The position numbers and the translations under genes were made by a program. From positions 142,859 to 206,858 of the forward strand of contig NZ_FOFR01000007.1 in assembly GCF_900110955.1 (NCBI RefSeq): 64,000 bases of DNA, read 5' to 3'. Positions 25,636 through 33,373 of this stretch are shown in pieces. Position 1 is the first letter of the stretch, and every line of letters starts with the position of its first letter. The DNA is from Lentzea xinjiangensis (lineage in GTDB: Bacteria; Actinomycetota; Actinomycetes; Mycobacteriales; Pseudonocardiaceae). Below the pieces are notes generated by a model. The model was not told where the DNA came from, searched no databases, and worked only from the letters and a program-made list of their open reading frames with translations.

Positions 25636-26508
25636 GTGACACCCACAGCAGTCATCACCGCCGCCACCGGCGGCATCGGACTCGAAACCGCCCTCGGCCT
25701 CACCGACGCCGGCTTCGCCGTCACCGTCATCGGACGCAACGCCCACCGAGGCGCCACCGCCGTCGACAGGATCAACGCCAGGGGAGGGCAACCCGCCCAC
25801 TTCCTCCAGACCGACCTCTCCTCCCTCGACGAAGTCCGCTCACTCGCCCGCCACCTCACCACCCGAGGACACCTCGACGTCCTGGTCAACAACGTCGGCG
25901 CCATGTTCCCCGACCGAACCGACATCAACGGCGTCGAAGCGACGTTCCTCGTCAACCACCTCTCGCCCTACCTGCTCACCGAACTCCTGCTCCCCGTGAT
26001 CACCGGACGCATCGTCGCCGTGACCTCCGCGGCGACCATGGCCGCCAAAAAAGTCTTCGACACCGTCGAACCACCCGGCGGCTACTACGGCTTCCACTGG
26101 TACGGACGCGCCAAGCTCGCCCACCTCGCCTACACCCTCGACCTCGCCCGACGACTCACCGCAACCGGCATCACCGTCCTCGCCGCCGACCCCGGCGGCG
26201 CCGCCACCGACATGACCGACAGCAACAGCCGCCACCCCAAAGTCGTCTCACCCGCACTCCGCCTGCTCTGGCCACTCGTGCGCCGCACCTTCGAACGCGC
26301 CACCTCCGGCCCCGCCTCACTCGCCGCCCGATCCTCCATCACCGCCGCCACCCACCCCACACTCCCCACCGGCACGATGATCGGACCCAAAGGCACCCCC
26401 GTCACACCCCCACGCGCCGCCACCGACCCCCGCACCGCCCAAGCCGTGCACGAGCTCAGCCGACGCCACGCCCCGCTCACCACCATTCCGGATGAGATAT
26501 CCAAATAA
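25636..26508 (+). CDS. SDR family NAD(P)-dependent oxidoreductase
   Basis: 290 residues from a GTG with AGGGGAG upstream. NADP site ITAATGGIG (residues 7-15), LVNNVGAMF, catalytic Tyr156 and Lys160 (WYGRAKLAH). Most like the retinol-dehydrogenase/WW-oxidoreductase group acting on hydrophobic carbonyls. It is followed after 10 bases by a TetR regulator whose presumed operator overlaps the end of this gene. Codons end almost always in C. Confidence 0.93.
   Translation: MTPTAVITAATGGIGLETALGLTDAGFAVTVIGRNAHRGATAVDRINARGGQPAHFLQTDLSSLDEVRSLARHLTTRGHLDVLVNNVGAMFPDRTDINGVEATFLVNHLSPYLLTELLLPVITGRIVAVTSAATMAAKKVFDTVEPPGGYYGFHWYGRAKLAHLAYTLDLARRLTATGITVLAADPGGAATDMTDSNSRHPKVVSPALRLLWPLVRRTFERATSGPASLAARSSITAATHPTLPTGTMIGPKGTPVTPPRAATDPRTAQAVHELSRRHAPLTTIPDEISK
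26490..26502. promoter_or_regulatory. Third TetR-type operator copy upstream of the TetR gene
   Basis: GGATGAGATATCC differs from GGATGAACTATCC (25608-25620) at two central positions only. It overlaps the last codons of the SDR gene and ends 16 bases before the TetR ATG. Confidence 0.65.
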
Positions 26509-26518
26509 GCTTGGAAGC

Positions 26519-27079
26519 ATGACGCCGCTGCGAAAAGACGCCGCCCGCAACTGGGACCGCATCCTCTCCGTCGCCAGAGAACTCGTCGACGACAACATCC
26601 CACTGCAACTCAACGACGTCGCCCGCCGCGCAGGACTGGGCGTCGGCACGGTCTACCGGCACTTCCCGACCAGCGAAGCACTCCTCGAAACCGTCGCCAC
26701 GCCCTGCCTGCGAGCACTCGCCGACCACGGCCGACAGGCACTCCAGCACGACGACCCCTGGCAAGCCTTCGCCGACTTCCTCACCCGAGTCGTCGAAGCC
26801 CAGGTCACCGACCCCTCACTCGCCAAAGTCGCCGCCCTCACCCACGACGCCCTCCCCACCACCACCGAACTCAAACAACAGATCATCACCCTCGGCACCG
26901 AACTCCTCACCCGCGCCCGCGAAGCCGGAACCGTCCGCCCCGACCTCGCCGACACCGACATCGTCCCCCTCATGTGCGGCATCGCCTACGCCACCTACAT
27001 CCACTCCACCAACCCCGCCGACCGCATCCCCACCGCACACCGCTACCTCAACACCCTGCTCCGCGGCCTACACGCCTGA
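26519..27079 (+). CDS. TetR/AcrR family regulator of the SDR/CadD locus
   Basis: 186 residues; ATG at 26519 with TTGGAAG upstream. The DNA-binding domain is residues 1-60 (IPLQLNDVARRAGLGVGTVYRHFPTSEALLETV). The C-terminal domain (VEAQVTDPSLAKVAALTHD, TDIVPLMCGIAYATYIH) resembles the SbtR/TetR_C_49 type. Matching operator copies before cadD, SDR and this gene make it the likely repressor of all three. The 3' end overlaps the convergent LLM gene by 12 bases. Confidence 0.93.
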   Translation: MTPLRKDAARNWDRILSVARELVDDNIPLQLNDVARRAGLGVGTVYRHFPTSEALLETVATPCLRALADHGRQALQHDDPWQAFADFLTRVVEAQVTDPSLAKVAALTHDALPTTTELKQQIITLGTELLTRAREAGTVRPDLADTDIVPLMCGIAYATYIHSTNPADRIPTAHRYLNTLLRGLHA

Positions 27080-27862
27080 CGGCGGCCCAGCCGCCACGAA
27101 CGCCCGCAACTCCTCGACATCCCGCGCCCCACCATCGGTGAGCAACCACGTCACCCCCGCCTCCTCGTACTCCCGCACCCCCTCCGGCAACGACGCCCCA
27201 CCCCACAACGCCACCTCGCCACCGGCCGGACCACCCGACGCCACGAAATCCGCCTTCACCCGCGCGGCATCAGCAGGGGAGAGCACCACCAACCCACCCG
27301 GCCCGAACGTCGCCGGCACCACACCCGACGCCAGCGCCGCCGCACGGAACGGCACCTCCCGCGGCCACACACCACCCACCCAGATCGGCACCTCCACCGG
27401 CGCGAACCGCACACCGGACACCGCGAACACCTCCCCACGGTGCTCAACCGGCTCACCCGACAACAACGCCCGCACCAACTCCACCCCCTCCGACATCGCC
27501 ACCGCCCGCGAGACGCGCTCACCGAAGGGGGAGTAGTCCTGCGGCACCCCGGCACCCACCCCCAGCACCAACCGGCCACCGGACAACCGCTGCAACGTCG
27601 ACGCCTCCAACGCCACCTTCCACGGCCGCCGCCGCCCCAACGACGTCACCAACGGCCCCAAGGTGATCGACGACGTCCGCGCCGCCACCGCACCCAACGT
27701 CACCCACACATCAGCCACCACCGGCTCGTCCGGCACCACCACGTGATCCCACAGGAAGAACCCGTCCCACCCCGCCTCCTCCGCGGCGACGGCGAGCGAC
27801 ACCAGCACCGACGGATCACCGAGCGACGAACCGAACGAAGGCACATAGATCGCGAAACGCAT
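27068..27862 (-). CDS. LLM class flavin-dependent oxidoreductase
   Basis: 264 residues, starting MRFAIYVPSFG. A luciferase-like TIM barrel with AAEEAGWDGFFLWDHVV, TLQRLSGGRLVLGVGAGVP and VPIWVGGVWP, all of the F420/FMN-dependent LLM family. In actinomycetes such enzymes often use F420. Substrate unknown. An in-frame start 12 codons upstream lacks conservation. Its coding strand is G-rich because the plus strand here is unusually C-rich. Confidence 0.93.
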   Translation of the reverse strand: MRFAIYVPSFGSSLGDPSVLVSLAVAAEEAGWDGFFLWDHVVVPDEPVVADVWVTLGAVAARTSSITLGPLVTSLGRRRPWKVALEASTLQRLSGGRLVLGVGAGVPQDYSPFGERVSRAVAMSEGVELVRALLSGEPVEHRGEVFAVSGVRFAPVEVPIWVGGVWPREVPFRAAALASGVVPATFGPGGLVVLSPADAARVKADFVASGGPAGGEVALWGGASLPEGVREYEEAGVTWLLTDGGARDVEELRAFVAAGPPSGV

Positions 27863-27946
27863 GCCCCACAGTGTCGCAAGCACCCCCGACAAGATCATCG
27901 AGACTGCATGTGACCAGCGAAAACAGTTAGAAGAGGGGAGTGGGCG

Positions 27947-28441
27947 TCACGGACCGGCACCCGTCGCGCCATCGAGCTGCTCCCGCAGGACGTCAGCATG
28001 ACCCGCATGACGAGCCGTCTCCGTCAGCACATGCACCAGAACGTTGAACAACATCACCTCAGGACGCGGCCACCACGGCACACGGCCAGGAGAGTCGACC
28101 GCGAGAGACGAGATCGTCGCGTCCGAATGCGCCCACACCCGCCGATAGCGCCCGACGATGTCCTCACGCGTCTCCGACTCCGCCGCCCACATGTCAGTCC
28201 CACGCGCGGCGACATCGTCCCAGCGCGGCAACGCCTCCGGAAACGGCCGACCGAACACCTCACCGAAGTACCGCGACTCCCACAACGCCAGATGCTTCAC
28301 CAAACCCAGCAGGTTCGTGCCACTTGCCGTGAGTGGACGACGCACATCCGCCTCGGCGAGACCCTCCAGCTTCCACACGACCGCCGCACGCAGCTCCCGG
28401 AGATCGTCGTGCAGGTACGCCTTGGCGAAGTCATCGATCAC
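27947..28441 (-). CDS. DinB family protein (DUF664 type)
   Basis: 164 residues from a GTG. A four-helix DinB/YfiT-like metalloprotein: VVWKLEGLAEADVRRPLTASGTNLLGLVKHLA carries the first His, and ETARHAGHADVLREQLDGATG the other two of the metal triad. Many actinobacterial members are mycothiol-dependent S-transferases. Two close paralogues lie in tandem at 46996-48190. It is the last gene before the gene-free dif region. Confidence 0.92.
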   Translation of the reverse strand: MIDDFAKAYLHDDLRELRAAVVWKLEGLAEADVRRPLTASGTNLLGLVKHLALWESRYFGEVFGRPFPEALPRWDDVAARGTDMWAAESETREDIVGRYRRVWAHSDATISSLAVDSPGRVPWWPRPEVMLFNVLVHVLTETARHAGHADVLREQLDGATGAGP

Positions 28442-28719
28442 CGACCCAGCCTGCCACGCGCCTCAGGCCCTCAGAACCACGCGAGCGCCTAACGACACGG
28501 TGACGAAAAGCAACCCAGTCGGACCCGGAAGCGGCAGACGCCCCGAAGGACGTCAGCGCAACCACCGTCGACATCTCCGATGGCAATCAGGAGACACGGG
28601 CCTCGCCGACGGCGGGCGGCGCCGAACCCGCGAACCGCACCCACGCACGCCGACGCGAGGCGTCAGAGACTGCGGCCGAGCGCCGTGGGAGAGCCCTCCG
28701 CCGGAGCCGGATCCACGTT

Positions 28720-28747
28720 ACTTGACATAATGTAGATTATCGGCAAA
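28720..28747 (-). other. dif: Chromosomal dif site (XerCD recombination site)
   Basis: Read on the minus strand: XerC arm TTTGCCGATAA, 6-base centre TCTACA, XerD arm TTATGTCAAGT. The XerD arm has the TTATGT-x-AA-x-T pattern shared by E. coli dif (TTATGTTAAAT) and, as I recall, actinobacterial dif sites; the CCGATAA of the XerC arm is also typical of actinobacteria. The total of 11 + 6 + 11 bases is exact. Strand composition and polar motifs change at this point. Confidence 0.88.
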
Positions 28748-28798
28748 ACGGTGACCTGCGAAGATCACTCCAGAAGGGGCCGCAACGCCCGCGTTGAC

Positions 28799-28847
28799 GC
28801 GTCTGCAAGCATCAATCGGCGGGCAGGCCGGTCACGCTTGCAGACGC
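28799..28847. repeat. 12-base perfect inverted repeat beside dif
   Basis: GCGTCTGCAAGC (28799-28810) and GCTTGCAGACGC (28836-28847) are exact complements around a 25-base loop, about 50 bases from dif, with no gene nearby. Confidence 0.8.
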
Positions 28848-29014
28848 CACAACTGCCGAACCACTCGGCGATGCCGGAGCGCGGTCGGCACCGACGAGTC
28901 GTCAGGGAGACGTACGCCGCGGGGCGCCATTACGCTCGCGATCCCCGACAGGCCGACAAGTGACGCCACCCGGCCCAGCGCCCCGAGGAACCGGGCGAAA
29001 CGGACATTTCATGC

Positions 29015-29028
29015 ATAATCGCCATTAT
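29015..29028. repeat. Second dif-like palindrome, ATAAT-N4-ATTAT
   Basis: ATAATCGCCATTAT has the same arms and spacer length as the core of dif (ATAATGTAGATTAT at 28727-28740). The outer arms do not match XerC/XerD consensus well. It lies about 30 bases upstream of the tyrosine recombinase start, so it could be a degenerate Xer site or an operator. Confidence 0.6.
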
Positions 29029-29057
29029 CCAGCACAGAGCGCGGAATTGTCGGTGGT

Positions 29058-30035
29058 GTGCGGTACAAGATCCATATGCACGTGCTCGCCGCCCAGGACG
29101 CCTTCTTCCTCGCCCGCCGGACTCGCAAGGACTCGCCGCACACCACGGCCGCCTACCAGCGCGATCTCGCCGGCGTGACCGCGCTCCTGGCCGAGACGCT
29201 CCGCTCCCCCGTCGAGGACCTCACCGTCAGCGACCTCACCGGGGCCAACCTCCGTCACGCTTTCGGGTTGTTCGCCGACACCCACGCCAAGAGTTCGGTG
29301 CTGCGGGCCTGGTCGACGTGGAACCAGTTCCTGACGTTCTGCGTGGCCGAGGACCTCATCGCGGGCAACCCGATGGGTGCGGTGGCGCGGCCCAGGACCC
29401 CTCCCCTGGTGCCCAAGCCGCTGCGGGGCGAGGACACGCCGGAGCAGTTGCTGACGGCGGCCGCGGAGGGTGCGCGCAAGGGCCGGGACCCGTGGCCGGA
29501 GCGGGACGTGCTGGTCATCGCCCTGGGATTGGTGGCGGGGCTGCGCAGTGCCGAGATGCGCACGCTCACGCTGGCCAGCGTCGTGGGGCGGGAGGGAGAT
29601 CGCAGGTTGCACGTGAAGGGCAAGGGCAACCGGGACAGGTCGGTTCCGATCGAGCCGCCGATGGAGCGGATCGTCGACGCGTACCTGCAGAGTTGCCGGC
29701 GGCGTTTTCCGCAGGGGCGGTTCGACCGGGACTCGGCGCTGTTGCGGGACCGGCACGGTGAGCCGATCGGGCGTGGTGGGCTGGAGTACCTGGTGAAGTC
29801 GTGCTTCCGGTGGGCGGGGCTGAACGACCGGGTGCCGACGGGGGCGAACCTGCACGCGTTGCGGCACACGTTCGCGACGAGGCTGGCGGAGGACGGGGCG
29901 TCGGCGAGCGAGATCATGGCGTTGCTGGGGCATGCGAGTTTGGCGACGAGTCAGAACTACATCGAGGCGACGGCGCGTGAGCGTCGGGCGGCGGTGGCGA
30001 GCAATCGGACGTATCGGGCGTTGAAGGACATGTAG
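29058..30035 (+). CDS. XerC/XerD-like tyrosine recombinase next to dif
   Basis: 325 residues from the GTG at 29058, or 319 from the ATG at 29076. SAM-like N-terminal domain residues 8-105 (SPHTTAAYQRDL, WSTWNQFLTFCVAEDLI), catalytic domain from about 115. All active-site residues are present: Arg163 (GLRSAEM), Lys188 (HVKGKGNRDRS), His266/Arg269 (LHALRHTFATRLAEDGAS), His292 (LLGHASL) and Tyr301 (TSQNYIEA). There are no phage genes or tRNA nearby. Codon use shifts from C-ending to G-ending within the gene. It may act at dif or at the adjacent palindrome. Confidence 0.93.
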   Translation: MRYKIHMHVLAAQDAFFLARRTRKDSPHTTAAYQRDLAGVTALLAETLRSPVEDLTVSDLTGANLRHAFGLFADTHAKSSVLRAWSTWNQFLTFCVAEDLIAGNPMGAVARPRTPPLVPKPLRGEDTPEQLLTAAAEGARKGRDPWPERDVLVIALGLVAGLRSAEMRTLTLASVVGREGDRRLHVKGKGNRDRSVPIEPPMERIVDAYLQSCRRRFPQGRFDRDSALLRDRHGEPIGRGGLEYLVKSCFRWAGLNDRVPTGANLHALRHTFATRLAEDGASASEIMALLGHASLATSQNYIEATARERRAAVASNRTYRALKDM

Positions 30036-30070
30036 TTCGGTCTCCGGGTGTGTAGTTCGGTCTCCGGGTG
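30031..30070. repeat. 20-base tandem duplication carrying the recombinase stop codon
   Basis: TGTAGTTCGGTCTCCGGGTG occurs twice in perfect tandem; the TAG in the first copy (30033-30035) is the stop codon of the recombinase. Confidence 0.95.
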
Positions 30071-30212
30071 TGGTGTTCGCGGGCCCTAGCCGGGTTCCAG
30101 GTTGGTGCGCGAGTCTGGGGTGTGACGCGTGGGCCGGGGGTCGCTCAGTTGCCGGATCGTTAGGCCGGGTGGGTGACCTGGTAGTGCGAAAACCGCATCT
30201 CGGGGGTACCCA

Positions 30213-31040
30213 GTGAGAATGAGATCCGTGTGGCGTGGGGCCATCTCCTTCGGGTTGGTGACGATCGCCGTGCGCCTCTACACGGCTGTCGAGGAGCACG
30301 ACTTCCGTTTCAACCAGGTGCACCGGGAGGACGGCGGGCGCATCAGGTACAAGCGCGTCTGTTCGGTGTGTGGTGAAGAGGTGGAGTACTCGGAGATCAC
30401 CAAGGGCTATGAGCTGGACGACGGCCGGATGGTGATCATGGAGAACGAGGACTTCGAGAAGTTGCCGGTGAAGACCGACAAGTCGATCGACGTCCTGGAG
30501 TTCGTGCCGGTGGAGGAGATCGATCCGATCTACTTCCAGAAGACGTACTACCTGGAGCCGGACAAGGCGGCGGCTCGGCCGTACGTGTTGTTGCGGGACG
30601 CGTTGGTGAAGACGGGTCAGCTGGCGGTCGTGAAGATCACGATTCGGCAGAAGGAGACGCTGGCGACGATCCGGGCGCGTGATGACGTGCTGGTGATGCA
30701 CACGATGTTGTGGCCGGATGAGATCCGCAAGGCGGAGTTCGACTTCCTGGACGCCGACGTCGAGGTGCGGCCGCAGGAGTTGAAGATGGCGACGTCGCTG
30801 GTGGAGTCGATGGCCGGGGACTTCGATCCGGCGACGTTCACCGATGACTACCGGGATGCGCTGGAGAAGGTGATCGCGGCGAAGGCGGAGGGTGCGGAGT
30901 TGCCCGAGCAGCCGGAGGCCGAGGAGAAGGGTGATGTCATCGATTTGATGACGGCTCTGGAGCGCAGTGTGGAGAAGGCGAAGGCGGGGCGGAAGGGCGC
31001 GAAGAAGGCGTTGCCGAAGAAGAAGGCTTCTTCGGCGTAG
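30213..31040 (+). CDS. ku: Ku protein, non-homologous end joining
   Basis: 275 residues beginning MRMRSVWRGAISFGLVTIAVRLYTAVEEHD, the standard start of bacterial Ku. The core beta-barrel carries VCSVCGEEVEYSEITKGYEL and continues through EEIDPIYFQKTYYLEP, then a Lys/Ala-rich tail (KAKAGRKGAKKALPKKK) as in actinobacterial Ku proteins that contact DNA and LigD. It forms a homodimeric ring on broken DNA ends and recruits LigD. GGGGG lies 6 bases before the GTG. First gene of a three-gene NHEJ operon with overlapping ends. Confidence 0.97.
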   Translation: MRMRSVWRGAISFGLVTIAVRLYTAVEEHDFRFNQVHREDGGRIRYKRVCSVCGEEVEYSEITKGYELDDGRMVIMENEDFEKLPVKTDKSIDVLEFVPVEEIDPIYFQKTYYLEPDKAAARPYVLLRDALVKTGQLAVVKITIRQKETLATIRARDDVLVMHTMLWPDEIRKAEFDFLDADVEVRPQELKMATSLVESMAGDFDPATFTDDYRDALEKVIAAKAEGAELPEQPEAEEKGDVIDLMTALERSVEKAKAGRKGAKKALPKKKASSA

Positions 31041-32488
31041 TGGCGGGGCTTGAGGAGTATCGGCGCAAGCGGGATCCGGGGCGGACGCCGGAGCCGGTGC
31101 CGGCTGCTGCGGGTGAGCTGCCGCGGGGTGATGACGACACTTTTGTGATTCAGGAGCATCACGCGAGCAGTTTGCATTGGGATGTGCGGCTGGAGCGTGG
31201 TGGTGTGCTGGTGTCGTGGGCGGTGCCGAAGGGTTTGCCGCCGACGACGGATGTGGTGCGGCTGGCGGTGCACACCGAGGATCACCCGTTGGAGTATGCG
31301 GAGTTTTCGGGGGAGATTCCGAAGGGTGAGTACGGCGGCGGTGAGATGTTCATCTGGGATCGCGGCCGTTATGAGACGGTGAAGTGGTCGGACCGTGAGG
31401 TGGACGTTGTCCTTCGCGGTCGTCGTGTGCAGGGTCAGTTCGTGTTCTTCCGGTCGGGTGAGGGCGGGAAGAACTGGATGGTGAAGCGGCGGCATGCCGC
31501 GGCGCGTCCTGACTGGGAGGTGTTGCCGGAGCTGCTCAAGCCGATGCTGGCGGTTCCGGGTCCTCTCCCCCAGGACGATGACGATCTGTGGGCGTACGAG
31601 TTCAAGTGGGATGGTGTTCGCGCGATCCTGCGGGTCGAGGGTGGGCGGGTGCAGGCGTGGTCGCGGCTGGGCAACGACATCACGGTGGCGTATCCGGAGT
31701 TGCAGGGTGTCGGTGAGCAGTTGGGGGCGACGGAGGCGTTGCTGGACGGGGAGATCGTCGCGTTGCGGGATGGTCGGCCGAGTTTCAGCGCGTTGCAGAA
31801 CCGGATGCACGTGAGCAAGTCGGAGGCGGCGCGGCGGGCGGCCAGGCAGTATCCGGTGACGTTGTTGTTGTTCGATCTTTTGCATTTGGATGGCAGTTCC
31901 ACGTTGCACCTGCCTTTTCGGCGGCGTCGTGAGTTGTTGCGGGGGTTGGAGCTGCGGGGTCCGCATTGGCTGACTCCCCCGTCCTTTGACGAGGACGGGG
32001 CGTCGGTGCTGGCGGCGAGCCGGGAGCAGGGGTTGGAGGGTGTGGTCGCGAAGCGGCTGGACTCGGTGTACCAGCCTGGGATGCGGTCGCCGGTGTGGCG
32101 CAAGATCACCGATTTGATGGCGCAGGAGGTGGTGATCGGCGGCTGGCGGATGGGTGAGGGCAAGCGCGCGGGTGTGGTGGGTGCGTTGTTGCTGGGTATT
32201 CCGCGGGGTGACGGGTTGGCTTTCGCGGGGTCGGTGGGTACCGGGTTCAACGATGCGGAGCTGGCGGTGTTGACGCCGCGGTTGGAGGCGTTGGCGCGGA
32301 AGTCCTCCCCGTTCGTGACGGAGATGCCGAGGGAGAGGTCCAGGGGCGCGAGGTGGGTGGAGCCGGAGCTGGTGGCGGAGGTGGTGTTCCGGCAGTGGAC
32401 GCCGGACGGGCGGATGCGGTTCCCGGCGTGGCGGGGGTTGCGGCCGGACAAGTCGGCCGAGGAGGTGCGTCGCGTTGAGCAGCAGTGA
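31040..32488 (+). CDS. ligD: ATP-dependent DNA ligase with 3'-phosphoesterase domain (LigD PE-LIG)
   Basis: 482 residues; the GTG overlaps the Ku stop by one base. Residues 30-155 are the phosphoesterase (FVIQEHHASSLHWDVRLE with His40, His46 and Asp48; EIPKGEYGGGEMFIWD). Residues 165-475 are the ligase, nucleotidylation motif FKWDGVRA with Lys189, motif III LLDGEIVAL, motif IV GLEGVVAKRLDS and the OB-fold end FRQWTPDGRMRFPAW. It trims 3' ends and seals breaks. Unlike mycobacterial LigD, the polymerase domain is not fused but encoded next door. Confidence 0.96.
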   Translation: MAGLEEYRRKRDPGRTPEPVPAAAGELPRGDDDTFVIQEHHASSLHWDVRLERGGVLVSWAVPKGLPPTTDVVRLAVHTEDHPLEYAEFSGEIPKGEYGGGEMFIWDRGRYETVKWSDREVDVVLRGRRVQGQFVFFRSGEGGKNWMVKRRHAAARPDWEVLPELLKPMLAVPGPLPQDDDDLWAYEFKWDGVRAILRVEGGRVQAWSRLGNDITVAYPELQGVGEQLGATEALLDGEIVALRDGRPSFSALQNRMHVSKSEAARRAARQYPVTLLLFDLLHLDGSSTLHLPFRRRRELLRGLELRGPHWLTPPSFDEDGASVLAASREQGLEGVVAKRLDSVYQPGMRSPVWRKITDLMAQEVVIGGWRMGEGKRAGVVGALLLGIPRGDGLAFAGSVGTGFNDAELAVLTPRLEALARKSSPFVTEMPRERSRGARWVEPELVAEVVFRQWTPDGRMRFPAWRGLRPDKSAEEVRRVEQQ

Positions 32489-33350
32489 TGCCACTGTGCG
32501 GGTGGAGGATCGGGTGCTGAAGCTGACGAACCTGGACAAGCCGCTGTATCCGGAGTTCGGGTTCACCAAGGGTGAGGTGATCGATTACTACACGCGGGTG
32601 GCGCCGGTGTTGTTGCCGCATCTGCGGGATCGTCCGGTGACGTTGAAGCGGTATCCGAACGGGGTGGACGGGAAGTGGTTCTTCGAGAAGAACGCCTCGG
32701 AGCACCGGCCGGAGTGGGTGCGGACGGTGCGGTTGGAGTCGCCGGGGAGCTCGAAGGGCAACGAGTCGGTCAACTACGTGATGGTGGACGAGTTGGCGAC
32801 GTTGGTGTGGTTGGCGAACCTGGCGGCGTTGGAGTTGCACGTGCCGCAGTGGACGGTGGGGCCGCGTGGGGGCAAGCGGGATCCTGATCTGCTGGTGTTC
32901 GACCTGGATCCGGGGGCGCCGGCGACGGTGGTGGAGTGTTGCCGGGTGGCTGAGCGGGTGCGGGTGGTGCTCGACGACGACGGTGTGGACTCGTGGGCGA
33001 AGACGTCGGGCAACAAGGGGATGCAGGTGTACGCGTACGCGCCGGCGAAGGACACGTCGGAGTACGCGAAGGGGGTGGCGGTGCGGCTGGCGCGGGAGAT
33101 GCCGGAGCTGGTGGTGTCGACGATGGCGAAGGCGCAGCGCACCGGCAAGGTGTTGATCGACTGGTCGCAGAACAACCCGGCGAAGACGACGGTGGCGCCG
33201 TATTCGTTGCGGGCGCGGGAGCGGCCGACGGTGTCGACGCCGATCACGTGGGACGAGGTCGAGGAGTGCGAGGTGCCGGAGGACCTGGTGTTCACGGCGG
33301 ATGAGGTGTTGGAGCGGGTCGAGGTGGCCGGTGACCTGTTCGGGGGTTGA
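32475..33350 (+). CDS. LigD-type primase-polymerase (POL domain) protein
   Basis: 291 residues from a TTG with GGAGG 9 bases upstream, overlapping the ligase gene by 14 bases. AEP-superfamily polymerase: LLVFDLDPG holds the catalytic Asp pair, WAKTSGNKGMQVYAYAP the nucleotide-binding loop, RTGKVLIDWSQNNPAKTTVAPYSLRARERP the third Asp and downstream conserved block. Family members extend ends with ribonucleotides during NHEJ. In the usual KGLHVY motif the His is replaced by Gln here (KGMQVY), which may matter for activity. Known in similar split form in Streptomyces. Confidence 0.95.
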   Translation: MSSSDATVRVEDRVLKLTNLDKPLYPEFGFTKGEVIDYYTRVAPVLLPHLRDRPVTLKRYPNGVDGKWFFEKNASEHRPEWVRTVRLESPGSSKGNESVNYVMVDELATLVWLANLAALELHVPQWTVGPRGGKRDPDLLVFDLDPGAPATVVECCRVAERVRVVLDDDGVDSWAKTSGNKGMQVYAYAPAKDTSEYAKGVAVRLAREMPELVVSTMAKAQRTGKVLIDWSQNNPAKTTVAPYSLRARERPTVSTPITWDEVEECEVPEDLVFTADEVLERVEVAGDLFGG

Positions 33351-33373
33351 TGTTCGGGCTGGTTGTCCGTGGG

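Larger units (their letters stand above)
28442..29057. other. Gene-free terminus region (616 bases)
   Basis: No convincing coding sequence on either strand. It holds a dif site (28720-28747), a 12-base-stem hairpin (28799-28847) and a second dif-like palindrome (29015-29028). It also contains two of the most AT-rich patches in the window. The remaining sequence shows no repeat or ribosome site that I can recognise. Confidence 0.7.

Noticed and set aside
29058..30035. Tyrosine recombinase as a prophage or ICE integrase
   Set aside because: No tRNA, no flanking att repeats, no excisionase, phage or conjugation genes; neighbours are dif and housekeeping repair genes.
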